Of a DNA stretch of 15,720 bases, positions 1-6,385 are shown piece after piece. Below the pieces are notes generated by a model. That model saw only the letters and a list, made by a program, of their open reading frames with translations, did no database searches and was not told where the DNA came from. Origin of the DNA: Lentisphaerota bacterium. Lineage in GTDB: Bacteria > Verrucomicrobiota > Kiritimatiellia > RFP12 > UBA1067. The stretch covers positions 1 through 15,720 of the forward strand of contig JALHET010000021.1 in the NCBI GenBank assembly GCA_022839525.1, in the 5' to 3' direction. The position numbers were made by a program, and so were the translations under genes. Every line of letters begins with the position of its first letter. Position 1 is the stretch's first letter.

Positions 1-1
1 C

Positions 2-214
2 ACAGGCGCGCTCAAGGAACCGGGTGACCGCACCAAGGAAGAGGTGTTGAGCCTCGACAACCCCGAACAGCTTATCCACACAATCACCGCGCCCAAAAAA
101 GAACCCTTGGCCCCCCAGCACCAAACGGATTCCGGCAACCAGCCTGTCCGTGAACGCGAAGCGCCCAAAACACCTCAGCCCGCAGATATCTCGCCGCTGC
201 TTGCGAACCCGTAG
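2..214 (+). CDS. C-terminal end of an unidentified protein (5' partial)
   Basis: An open frame enters from the left edge and ends at TAG (212-214), giving the last 70 residues of a protein. The segment is hydrophilic and rich in Pro, Lys, Glu and Gln, with no membrane segment or motif I recognise. It looks like a flexible C-terminal tail. Codon use (many C-ending codons) matches the neighbouring genes, which supports real coding. It is separated from the pilT-like gene by a strong hairpin, so the two are probably transcribed separately. I cannot assign a function. Confidence 0.55.
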   Translation, partial: TGALKEPGDRTKEEVLSLDNPEQLIHTITAPKKEPLAPQHQTDSGNQPVREREAPKTPQPADISPLLANP

Positions 215-227
215 CGGGCAAACAGCG

Positions 228-282
228 CCAGAAGCCGGGAAACCAGACGAGCCCTTTCCGTCTGACATCTCCCGGCTTCTGG
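228..282 (+). terminator. Hairpin terminator after the first gene
   Basis: A perfect 13-bp inverted repeat (ccagaagccggga at 228-240, tcccggcttctgg at 270-282) encloses a second 6-bp stem (cagacg 244-249, cgtctg 259-264). It begins 14 bases after the stop codon at 214. The following sequence (gttctcttcg) is only mildly T-rich, so it is a strong structure with a weak U-tract. Intergenic placement favours termination or mRNA 3'-end protection. Confidence 0.6.
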
Positions 283-327
283 GTTCTCTTCGCGCCAAAA
301 CCTCAACACCTAACTCCGCCTTGTCTG

Positions 328-1803
328 ATGGCAACGATTGACCGTTTTCTTATTCCGCTCGTCTCCAGTATGGGAAGCGACCTGCACCTGAGTGCGGGCC
401 GCCCCCCCTATATGCGTGTGCACGGCACACTCGCACCGGTTCCCGGCGAACCGTCGTTCTCCAGCGAGCAGATTTTCGCGCTCCTCAAAGAGATCATGCC
501 CAAGGGAAACATCGAGCAGCTCGAGAACGAGTGGGACACGGACTGCGCCTACGAAATCCCCGGCACCGCCCGTTTCCGCGTCAACGGGTTCCGCGACATG
601 AACGGCTACGGGACCGTCTTGCGCGTGATCCCCGAAAACATCCCGACCTTCGAGGAACTCAACCTGCCCGACATCCTGCGCGATTTCTGTATGCTCTCCA
701 AAGGCCTCGTGATTGTCACAGGCCCCACCGGCAGCGGAAAGTCCACCACCCTCTCGGCCATGGTTGACTATATCAACCGCACGCGCAACGAGCACATCAT
801 CACGATCGAAGACCCCATCGAATTCGTCCACACGCCGCAACAGTGCATCATCAATCAGCGCGAGGTCCACCGCGACACCCACAGTTTCGCCCGCGCCCTG
901 CGCGCCGCCCTGCGCGAAGATCCCGACATCGTGCTCGTCGGAGAAATCCGCGACCTCGAAACCATGGAGATCGTCATCGAGACCGCCGAAACCGGCCATC
1001 TGGTTTTCGCCACACTCCACACCAACACGGCGGCGACCACAGTCGAACGCATGATCGACAAATTCCCGGCCGCGCGGCAGAACCAGATCCGTTCCATGCT
1101 TTCCGACACACTCAAAGGGGTGGTCGCCCAGACCCTCTGCAAAAAAACCGACGGCGGCCGTATCGCCGCCTTCGAAGTGCTGGTTGTCACCACCCCCGTC
1201 GCCGCCCTTATTCGCGAGGCAAAAACCCACATGCTGCCGACGGTCATGCAGACCGGAAAAGCCTCAGGCATGCAGACCTTCAGCGACGAGCTGACGCGCT
1301 TAGCCGCCAAAGGCATCATCTCCGCCGAGGACGCTTACATCAAAGCTATCGATAAATCGGACATCGAGACCAAATTCAAACTTGCGGGCATCAGCCTGGA
1401 ATTCAAGAAGAAGGCCGAAGAAGCCGCGCGGGAAGCGCGCATGGCCAAGTCGCGCGAAACGTTGCAGGCGGCGCAGGCCGAACTCGCGGCCGATCCCAAG
1501 AACGCGGCCGCCCTGTGCGATGTCGCCTGGATACTCGCCACCTCGCCCTTCGCGGAACTCCGCGACGGGAAAGGAGCGGTGAAACTGGCCGAAAAGGCGG
1601 ATTCGCTCCTGCGCGGAAAAGACGCCAAGGCTTTGGAGGTGCTCGGCGTCGCCCAAGCGGAGTGCGGCTCCTTCCGGCGCGCGCTCGACGCCACCCGCCG
1701 CGCCGCAGCCCTCTATACGCAGGCCGGCGATACCGTCCACGCCGCAGCCCTCACCACCCGTCTCTCCATGTTCGAACAGAACAAGCCTTACCGCGACGAG
1801 TGA
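328..1803 (+). CDS. pilT: PilT-type pilus retraction ATPase with TPR-like C-terminal extension
   Basis: This is a hexameric type IV pilus retraction ATPase of the PilT/PilU/GspE superfamily, acting on the cytoplasmic face of the pilus machine. The N-terminus has the PilT hallmark SDLHLSAGRPP (about residues 17-27). Further motifs are Walker A GPTGSGKST (132-140), the Asp box EDPIEFVH (161-168), Walker B DPDIVLVGEIRD (198-209) and the His box (219-232, including GHLVFATLHT). An ALIRE segment is followed by a helical region resembling the PilT C-domain. PilT is usually about 345-370 residues, but this protein has 491. The extra 120 or so residues comprise a charged Ala/Glu/Lys helix and a TPR-like block with a WILATSPFAELRDG motif. 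The ATG at 328 gives a standard PilT N-terminus, although no clear Shine-Dalgarno sequence precedes it. No other pilus genes lie nearby. PilT versus PilU cannot be separated with certainty. Confidence 0.93.
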   Translation: MATIDRFLIPLVSSMGSDLHLSAGRPPYMRVHGTLAPVPGEPSFSSEQIFALLKEIMPKGNIEQLENEWDTDCAYEIPGTARFRVNGFRDMNGYGTVLRVIPENIPTFEELNLPDILRDFCMLSKGLVIVTGPTGSGKSTTLSAMVDYINRTRNEHIITIEDPIEFVHTPQQCIINQREVHRDTHSFARALRAALREDPDIVLVGEIRDLETMEIVIETAETGHLVFATLHTNTAATTVERMIDKFPAARQNQIRSMLSDTLKGVVAQTLCKKTDGGRIAAFEVLVVTTPVAALIREAKTHMLPTVMQTGKASGMQTFSDELTRLAAKGIISAEDAYIKAIDKSDIETKFKLAGISLEFKKKAEEAAREARMAKSRETLQAAQAELAADPKNAAALCDVAWILATSPFAELRDGKGAVKLAEKADSLLRGKDAKALEVLGVAQAECGSFRRALDATRRAAALYTQAGDTVHAAALTTRLSMFEQNKPYRDE

Positions 1804-1846
1804 GAGCCCTGCGGCTCCGTTACAGAAAAAAGTTTCACCTTTTTTC
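1804..1846. terminator. Weak hairpins between convergent genes
   Basis: Two short inverted repeats lie between the convergent pilT and PAS genes. They are gagcc/ggctc (1804-1808 and 1813-1817) and an A/T stem gaaaaaag/cttttttc (1825-1832 and 1839-1846). The second gives a T-run on either strand, so it could serve as a small bidirectional terminator. The stems are short, and this is a position-based guess. Confidence 0.3.
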
Positions 1847-1866
1847 AACTTGCCGCCACCGGCCGG

Positions 1867-3099
1867 CTACAGTTGCTGAATAGATCCGGCGACACCCGTA
1901 ATGTTCTGCCCGCTCTGCACCGGCATCAAGGCCACTTCTATTTTTATCGGCACCCCTTCCGGAGTCTGAACCTGTATTTTTTCGCGCAGTTTCTCGCCGC
2001 AAGCGGCGCGCAGGAAAAACCGCGCCGCATCCGGCAGGACATCCATGAAGCGCACACTCTTGGCCTGCGCCGTGTCAGGTATCCCGAACGCCTCCAGCAA
2101 CGCCTGATTCACCATCAGGAAAAACCCGTCCAGATCACAAACAAAGGTAGACACCAACGCCACATCTAGCGCCGTCCGGCATTTGCGCAGATCTTCGATC
2201 ACGCTCCTGCGCCGTTCGACGTTGCGGATCGCAAAGACCATGTTGTCCCCGCGCGTCAGGGAAAGTATGCTCACGCCCACCTCGCCCGCAAAAGACGAGC
2301 CGTCCTTCCGGAAGCAGCGGGCGTCAATCAGAATATGATGATTCTCCGCCAAGTTGCGCTTCAGATGTCCGAACATCTGAGCCGACATGCCGGTAATGAT
2401 CTTCCCGATCGGCAGATCCCACGCATCCTCGCGCGAATACCCCAGCACCTCTTCGGCACGCTTGTTGCAGTCCACAACATGCCCCTGGTCATCCAAAATC
2501 AGCAAGGCCTCATACAACCCGTTCATCAACTGGTAATAAAGCACACGCTGATCCGCCTTGGGACGCACCATGGCCTCGTCAGGGGCGCGTTCCTCTGGGG
2601 GTTTCGTCTCCGCCTTACTTCCTTCCGCCTCCACCGCGGCGGGCGCTGCCGAAGGCGATGCGCCAACCTTAGGGCGCAACCCAAACATCTGCTGCGGCCG
2701 GGCGGCCGTTCCCGCCGCCGGCGTTTGGGAAGCCGCCGCCCCAACAGCACCAGCCCGCGAAAGCGGTGCAAGCCTTACAGAGCCGCCGACCGCTTTTAAC
2801 ACCACTTTCGAGGTTTCCGCCGACACCGGTGAGGCAGGCGCGGGCGCGGGGGAAGAAGCAGCGGGCGGCGGCACCGCAGGCACCGCCCCCTGCGCCGCAG
2901 AAACACCGTTAGACGCTTCCTCTGCGCCTTTTTTTACATCCGCAACCCTGGGCGAGGGAACAAAAGCAGACTCCTGCCCGCGTTTTCCCGCCTGTTCCAC
3001 ACCCGGAAACAAAGAAGAGGCTTTTTGCGCATCATCAGCACGCATTGAGGCTTCGCCCGGCTCCGTGTCTTTTTTCCCAAACCAGAATTTCATCGGCAT
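1867..3099 (-). CDS. Cytoplasmic protein with two PAS domains and a long disordered N-terminus
   Basis: Two PAS sensor domains occupy roughly residues 186-300 and 305-410. The first carries the classic DDQGHVVDCNKRAEEVLGYS core and an FRKDGSSF segment typical of PAS folds. The second carries CDLDGFFLMVNQALLEAFG. The protein ends with the second PAS domain; no kinase, GGDEF, HTH or phosphatase domain is present. Residues 15-185 are low-complexity, rich in Ala, Pro, Ser and Glu, and probably disordered. I chose ATG 3099 (MPMKFWFGKK) because AGGA lies 8 bases upstream; the in-frame TTG at 3117 is less likely and ATG 3093 is possible. There is no signal peptide or membrane segment. It may act as a scaffold or partner that senses a ligand or redox state. 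The gene is divergent from the HU-like gene. Confidence 0.85.
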   Translation of the reverse strand: MPMKFWFGKKDTEPGEASMRADDAQKASSLFPGVEQAGKRGQESAFVPSPRVADVKKGAEEASNGVSAAQGAVPAVPPPAASSPAPAPASPVSAETSKVVLKAVGGSVRLAPLSRAGAVGAAASQTPAAGTAARPQQMFGLRPKVGASPSAAPAAVEAEGSKAETKPPEERAPDEAMVRPKADQRVLYYQLMNGLYEALLILDDQGHVVDCNKRAEEVLGYSREDAWDLPIGKIITGMSAQMFGHLKRNLAENHHILIDARCFRKDGSSFAGEVGVSILSLTRGDNMVFAIRNVERRRSVIEDLRKCRTALDVALVSTFVCDLDGFFLMVNQALLEAFGIPDTAQAKSVRFMDVLPDAARFFLRAACGEKLREKIQVQTPEGVPIKIEVALMPVQSGQNITGVAGSIQQL

Positions 3100-3130
3100 G
3101 CTTCCCGTCCTCAACAAGGTTTGGTAATTG

Positions 3131-3197
3131 GTTGAGCAACTTCAATGCCAACAGACATTTATACACTTTCCGCATTTTGGCATACCATTTGCTCAAC
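3131..3197. promoter_or_regulatory. Symmetric nested palindrome in the divergent promoter region
   Basis: Two inverted repeats share one centre (about 3164). The outer arms are gttgagcaa (3131-3139) and ttgctcaac (3189-3197). The inner arms are atgccaa (3145-3151) and ttggcat (3177-3183). Both inner-to-outer gaps are exactly 5 bases, and the 25-base middle is not symmetric. It sits between the divergent PAS and HU-like genes, as expected for an operator bound by a dimer or tetramer, or for a cruciform. Function is inferred from position and symmetry only. Confidence 0.5.
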
Positions 3198-3216
3198 ATT
3201 GGTTAGTATTTATCAT
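3189..3216 (+). promoter_or_regulatory. Candidate sigma-70 promoter of the HU-like gene
   Basis: TTGCTC (3189-3194) and TATCAT (3211-3216) are separated by 16 bases. The -10 box matches the consensus at 5 of 6 positions, the -35 box only at 3 of 6. The -35 box falls within the right outer arm of the palindrome, so a bound protein would be expected to interfere with it. The start would lie about 10 bases before ATG 3233, a very short leader containing GGAAAGAGAG. Confidence 0.4.
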
Positions 3217-3232
3217 TTTGGGAAAGAGAGCA

Positions 3233-4156
3233 ATGAAAAAAACAACGTACACAAAAAGCATGCTAATCCGTGAATTGGCTTTCAGCACCGGACTCACGCA
3301 AAAATCCATACGTTCCGTCCTCGATGCCCTGTGTTCCATAGCCTACAGGGAAGCCGCCAGTCAGGGAATCACCATCCCCGGCCTTTGCCGTCTGGACGTC
3401 ATCCGCCGCAAAGAACGGAAGATGAGGAATCCTCAAACCGGAGAAAACATTCTCATTGCTGAACATGACGCCTTGCGCGTGCGGGCTGTGAAAAAAGCGC
3501 GGGATAACGTCACGCCAACCCCAGACGACCTGATCACCGTCATTCCCGCAGAAACCGACCTGCCGGCCTCCTCACCGGACGCCAGCCCCACAATCCTCGA
3601 TGATTTCTCTAAAGCCGTTTCTTTCTGTTGCAAAAAATGCGGCCAGGAGATTGAGGCGCCGTTCGCGGCCGCGGGCCTTCAGGCAGAATGCCCCGCCTGC
3701 GGCACCCCCATAAAAATCCCCTCCGATTCCGAGCCCGGCACCCTCCACGGCCCCGCTTTGCCGGAACCCCCGCCCGCCGAAAACGACCAACTCGCCGCGA
3801 CGCTCCCTGCCGGCCAACCACCGGTCGACCACTCCAAGCAGAAAAACCAAACGATCCGCATCGACCTGTCCGCTTTGGGGTTCGACAAGGCGAACACGCC
3901 CGCGCCTCAAAAAACACTGCCCCACAAGCGCATGCTCTCCTTCTTCTGCAAAAACTGCCACCAGGAGATCGAGGCGCCCGCGGATATGGCAGGCTCCCCC
4001 TCGGAGTGCCCCGCCTGCGGCATGAGTTTCGAAGTCCCCTTCTTCTCAGACCCCGGCACCCTCCACGGCAGCGACCTCGACCAGAAAAAAGACCGCGCCG
4101 CTATCAGCGACATGAGGAGCCGCACCATCCGCATCGAAGTCCCCGACGACATCTAG
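3233..4156 (+). CDS. HU/IHF-family DNA-binding protein with two C-terminal zinc ribbons
   Basis: Residues 1-95 form an HU/IHF fold: helical N-terminus (SMLIRELAFSTGLTQKSIRS), an ITIPGLCRLDV strand, and the DNA-binding arm RKMRNPQTGENI. Canonical HU is about 90 residues; this protein has 307. The extension holds two near-repeats, each with paired CxxC knuckles: C133/C136 with C153/C156, and C239/C242 with C259/C262. Both contain QEIEAP, CPACG and PGTLHG, and each is followed by a TIRI(D/E) strand motif. The repeats look like an internal duplication of a four-Cys zinc ribbon. ATG 3233 is preceded by a GAGAG ribosome site; the frame is open further upstream, but without HU homology. The protein probably bends or bridges DNA, with the ribbons binding DNA, RNA or protein. 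Its neighbour rnfE starts 63 bases downstream and seems functionally unrelated. Confidence 0.85.
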   Translation: MKKTTYTKSMLIRELAFSTGLTQKSIRSVLDALCSIAYREAASQGITIPGLCRLDVIRRKERKMRNPQTGENILIAEHDALRVRAVKKARDNVTPTPDDLITVIPAETDLPASSPDASPTILDDFSKAVSFCCKKCGQEIEAPFAAAGLQAECPACGTPIKIPSDSEPGTLHGPALPEPPPAENDQLAATLPAGQPPVDHSKQKNQTIRIDLSALGFDKANTPAPQKTLPHKRMLSFFCKNCHQEIEAPADMAGSPSECPACGMSFEVPFFSDPGTLHGSDLDQKKDRAAISDMRSRTIRIEVPDDI

Positions 4157-4190
4157 TCCCCTCTTGCATTCCGCCGCGGGTTCCGTCATA

Positions 4191-4215
4191 CTCTTTTTTA
4201 CCAAAAGAGGCTTTT
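4191..4215 (+). promoter_or_regulatory. Hairpin overlapping the rnfE ribosome-binding site
   Basis: ctctttt (4191-4197) pairs with aaaagag (4203-4209) across a 5-base loop. The right arm contains the AAGAGG (4205-4210) that would serve as Shine-Dalgarno sequence for ATG 4220. The stem is followed by cttttt, so it could also act as a weak terminator for the upstream HU-like gene. The stem is mostly A-T and its stability is marginal. Confidence 0.35.
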
Positions 4216-4219
4216 TGTC

Positions 4220-4912
4220 ATGCGCTTGCTCAACGAACTGACCCGCGGCATCATCAAAGAGAACCCGACCTTCCGTCTGGTGCTCGGCATGTGTCCCACG
4301 TTGGCCCTCACCACCTCCCTCGAAAACGCCCTCGGCATGGGTGTGGCCTGTATCTTCGTGCTGATCTGCTCGAACGCCGCCATCTCCGCCCTGCGCAACA
4401 TCATTCCCTCCGCCGTGCGTATCCCATGCTATATCGTCGTCATCGCGGCGTTCGTCCAAGTGGTTGACCTTCTCATGCAGGCCTATACGCCCGCCTTGGC
4501 GGAAAGTCTCGGAATCTTCATCCCGCTGATCGTGGTGAACTGCATCATCCTCGGACGCGCAGAGGCCTTCGCCTCCAAAAACGGCGTACTGTTCAGTATC
4601 GCGGATGGCGCGGGCATGGGTATCGGCTTTACCCTCTCGCTCGCGGTCATCGCGGCCATCCGTGAATTTTTAGGCAACGGTTCGATTACCGTCTGGGGCG
4701 ACCTCGCCATCCAAAACATTCACAATCACGCGATGGTGCTGGTCATCCTTCCCGCAGGCGGGTTCGTCACCCTTGGCCTCATCCTGGCCTTCATCAACAA
4801 CCTGCAGGCCGTGGCCGCCCGAAAGAAAGGCGAAGCCGCACCCCTCCCGCTCGAACTCGACTGCCGCCACTGCGCCCTCTGCTCCTCCAACTCCTGGGGC
4901 ATTTTTCCCTGA
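4220..4912 (+). CDS. rnfE: Rnf electron transport complex subunit E
   Basis: This is an integral membrane subunit of the Rnf (Rsx) complex, which couples ferredoxin:NAD+ electron transfer to ion transport; the family is related to NqrD. The sequence opens with the family signature GIIKENPTFRLVLGMCPTLA and carries NCIILGRAEAFAS and a DGAGMGIGF segment. About six hydrophobic segments are visible. C25 and C108 sit where RnfA/RnfE-type subunits hold the shared intramembrane iron-sulfur site. Length (230) is normal for RnfE. The C-terminus has an extra CRHCALC run (C205, C208, C211) before the end, of unknown role. No other rnf gene is adjacent, which is unusual because rnf genes normally form one operon. 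NqrD is the closest alternative, but the N-terminal sequence fits RnfE better. Confidence 0.9.
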   Translation: MRLLNELTRGIIKENPTFRLVLGMCPTLALTTSLENALGMGVACIFVLICSNAAISALRNIIPSAVRIPCYIVVIAAFVQVVDLLMQAYTPALAESLGIFIPLIVVNCIILGRAEAFASKNGVLFSIADGAGMGIGFTLSLAVIAAIREFLGNGSITVWGDLAIQNIHNHAMVLVILPAGGFVTLGLILAFINNLQAVAARKKGEAAPLPLELDCRHCALCSSNSWGIFP

Positions 4913-4915
4913 CAT

Positions 4916-4954
4916 AAAGAAAAAGGGTTCCCTCTGATTTGCGAGGGAACCCTT
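4916..4954 (-). terminator. Rho-independent terminator for minus-strand transcription
   Basis: A perfect 12-bp stem (aagggttccctc at 4923-4934, gagggaaccctt at 4943-4954) with an 8-base loop is followed on the minus strand by a TTTTTCTTT-like tract (4924-4916). On the plus strand no T-run follows. The polarity therefore points to a transcript arriving from the right, not to rnfE. It starts 4 bases after the rnfE stop codon. Confidence 0.75.
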
Positions 4955-4987
4955 AAGCGTTTCCGCTTATGCTATCGTTACTCGGAA

Positions 4988-5014
4988 AACACGTCCTTTC
5001 GTGTTGTTTTTTTT
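4988..5014 (+). terminator. Rho-independent terminator downstream of rnfE
   Basis: aacacg (4988-4993) and cgtgtt (5000-5005) form a 6-bp stem with a tccttt loop, followed by G and eight Ts (5007-5014). Orientation and position suit termination of the rnfE transcript. It overlaps the 3' part of the opposing minus-strand transcript, so the two transcripts would share about 100 complementary bases. Confidence 0.6.
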
Positions 5015-5407
5015 ACTTCACCGGCACGCCTACCAGACGTTCCGGGACTATCTGCTCCCTCTTACCTTTTCTCAGGCACCGGCGAAAATGTCCCGATTTT
5101 CTTCTAATCAGCGAAGAGCGATTCATTGCCTGACTTCCGTACTGGGATCCGCTGTGCAACCCATGTTTTTTTGGCGTAAGCCGCCGTACCTGTTGCCCGG
5201 TCTCTTCCTTGGTCTGTGGCAAGCCCCTCTTGCGTCTGTGTGGGCGTATCGCCCAATCAGTTGATTTCCGCACACCCATGACCATAATCAGACACCCGCC
5301 TGACGGCCCTCTCTGGGTTTTCGGAGCTTTGAAAAAGTAAATCCTGAAATCCTCCTTTCTAAACGTGTTCCAAAAAGATCAGTACTTTTTCCCCGATCTT
5401 TGCCTGT

Positions 5408-5436
5408 AGTATATCCTGTGGCTTGCGAAGTGTCAA
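5408..5436 (-). promoter_or_regulatory. Strong sigma-70 promoter facing left
   Basis: On the minus strand, TTGACA (5436-5431, perfect -35) and TATACT (5413-5408, 5 of 6 for -10) are separated by exactly 17 bases. An A-rich stretch (5441-5449) just upstream resembles an UP element. The predicted start is near A5401. This is the best promoter match in the window. It faces away from the HAD gene and toward the gene-free region. Confidence 0.75.
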
Positions 5437-5490
5437 CCCCTTTTTTTAAATTTTGTTGTGCGCCCGGAGGTCGCGCGCTACCCCCGTTTC

Positions 5491-5499
5491 TGTTATAGT
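5491..5499 (+). promoter_or_regulatory. Extended -10 promoter of the HAD gene
   Basis: TGTTATAGT (5491-5499) is an extended -10 element (TGnTATAAT-like) with no good -35 box at the usual distance. The predicted start is only about 5 bases before ATG 5511, and no Shine-Dalgarno sequence is present. The message may therefore be leaderless or nearly so. Confidence 0.45.
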
Positions 5500-5510
5500 C
5501 TATTCCCGTT

Positions 5511-6179
5511 ATGCGTTGCGCGGTTTTATTCGATATCGACGGCACCCTGCTCTATGCGCGCGGCATCGGGCGCGCCGCGTTCGGCGCCGCCTTCGAAGCC
5601 GCCTACGGCGTGCCCTACCCGAACCTCGGCAAACTCTGTTTCGTCGGCGCGACCGACTCCAGCGTCGTGCGCGCCATGGCCGCCGAGTGCGGCGTGGCCA
5701 CTACCCCCGCCCGCGAGGAGCATTTCTTTCTGCGCCTCGCCCACGCCATCGACGCCGGACTCTCCCAAAACAAACCCCTCGTCTATCCCGGCGTCCCGGA
5801 ACTGCTCGGATGCCTCACCCGGCGCGGCCACACGCTCGGCCTCATCACCGGCAACGTGCGCGCCACCGCCTGGAGCAAGCTGCGGCACGCCGGCCTCGAC
5901 CACGCCTTCTCCTTCGGCGCATACGGCGACGACCACCACGAGCGCCCCGCCATCGCCCGCATCGCCCTCAGCCGCGTCCCCTCCAATGCCGCCGTGCGGC
6001 TCCTGATCGGCGATACGCCGCTCGACGTCCAAGCCGCGCACGCCAACGGACTCAAAGCCGTGGCTGTCGCCACCGGCTGGGTTTCCGCCGACGAACTCGC
6101 CGCCGCGGGCGCCGACCTTGTCCTGCCGGACTTCGCCGATGCCGCCGCAGCCGCCGCCCGCATCGAAACCCTCTTCTAA
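5511..6179 (+). CDS. HAD-superfamily hydrolase, phosphoglycolate phosphatase-like
   Basis: This is a soluble HAD phosphatase. Motif I is LFDIDGTLL, with nucleophile D8 and acid/base D10. Motif II is LITGN (111-115). Motif IV is LIGDTPLDV (GDTPLD at 167-172, with D168 and D172 as Mg2+ ligands). A helical cap insert lies between motif I and motif II (about residues 15-85), as in class C1 enzymes such as phosphoglycolate phosphatase or beta-phosphoglucomutase. The usual motif III lysine is not evident; R145 in HHERPAIAR takes about that position. Length (222) is normal. The C-terminus is Ala-rich. The substrate cannot be read from the sequence. The gene stands alone on the plus strand and is divergent from the minus-strand transcript to its left. 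Confidence 0.88.
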   Translation: MRCAVLFDIDGTLLYARGIGRAAFGAAFEAAYGVPYPNLGKLCFVGATDSSVVRAMAAECGVATTPAREEHFFLRLAHAIDAGLSQNKPLVYPGVPELLGCLTRRGHTLGLITGNVRATAWSKLRHAGLDHAFSFGAYGDDHHERPAIARIALSRVPSNAAVRLLIGDTPLDVQAAHANGLKAVAVATGWVSADELAAAGADLVLPDFADAAAAAARIETLF

Positions 6180-6385
6180 AGCGGTTTAAGTCATTCCGTA
6201 GCCGAGGTTCGATTGTCGGTGGGGACGGTTCCCCGAACCCTCCGTCTACCCAGAGCAGGCCGAAGGGCGGACGCCTCGGGGAGGGGTTCCTACCGGAACG
6301 GCTACACATTTTCCGGAACCGCTCTAAGATCGCGGCGGACACCGTGATCCGCCTTCCCGTGGAGGGACGGCCTCCGTGCCGTCCA
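6180..6385. repeat. Hairpin-rich convergent spacer
   Basis: This spacer separates the convergent HAD and aldo/keto reductase genes and holds no gene. It contains several perfect stems: ggttc/gaacc around 6230, ggcgga/tccgcc (6334-6339, 6348-6353), and ggacggc/gccgtcc (6365-6371, 6378-6384), the last ending one base before the reductase stop codon. Motifs agcggtt near 6180 and aaccgct near 6318 form outer inverted arms. No T-runs follow, so they resemble dispersed palindromic repeats more than standard terminators, though they may still end both transcripts. Confidence 0.45.

Larger units (their letters stand above)
4916..5401 (-). ncRNA. Unassigned minus-strand transcript, candidate structured RNA
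   Basis: The unit is bounded by a near-consensus promoter (5408-5436) and a hairpin terminator (4916-4954), giving about 486 nucleotides. Read 5' to 3', it begins with an aaagatc/gatcttt hairpin (5401-5395 with 5380-5374). It then has AAGGAGG (5357-5351), GGGCG/CGCCC and GGCG/CGCC hairpins, a distant CGGGAC/GTCCCG pairing, aacacg/cgtgtt, and a 6-bp stem with a GAAA tetraloop (4969-4954). I looked for RNase P, tmRNA, SRP and group I intron landmarks and did not find them. One frame (5285-5013, extendable to an ATT at 5342 placed 8 bases after AAGGAGG) encodes a very basic protein, but its codons (AGA, AGG, ATA, GGA) differ from those of the neighbours. Non-coding is my preferred reading; a small basic protein is the alternative. 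Confidence 0.5.

Noticed and set aside
310..1230. Long minus-strand open frame opposite pilT
   Set aside because: It is the shadow of a GC-rich coding region; its product is a Gly/Val/Asp-rich sequence without motifs, while the plus strand encodes a clear PilT.
4916..5401. RNase P RNA, tmRNA or group I intron
   Set aside because: A stretch (aggaagagaccgggc) loosely recalls the RNase P core and another (gatagtcc) a group I intron motif, but the other conserved blocks and the tRNA-like end of tmRNA are missing.
5288..5545. 85-residue minus-strand frame
   Set aside because: It starts upstream of the strong promoter, runs across it, has no ribosome site and no recognisable sequence.
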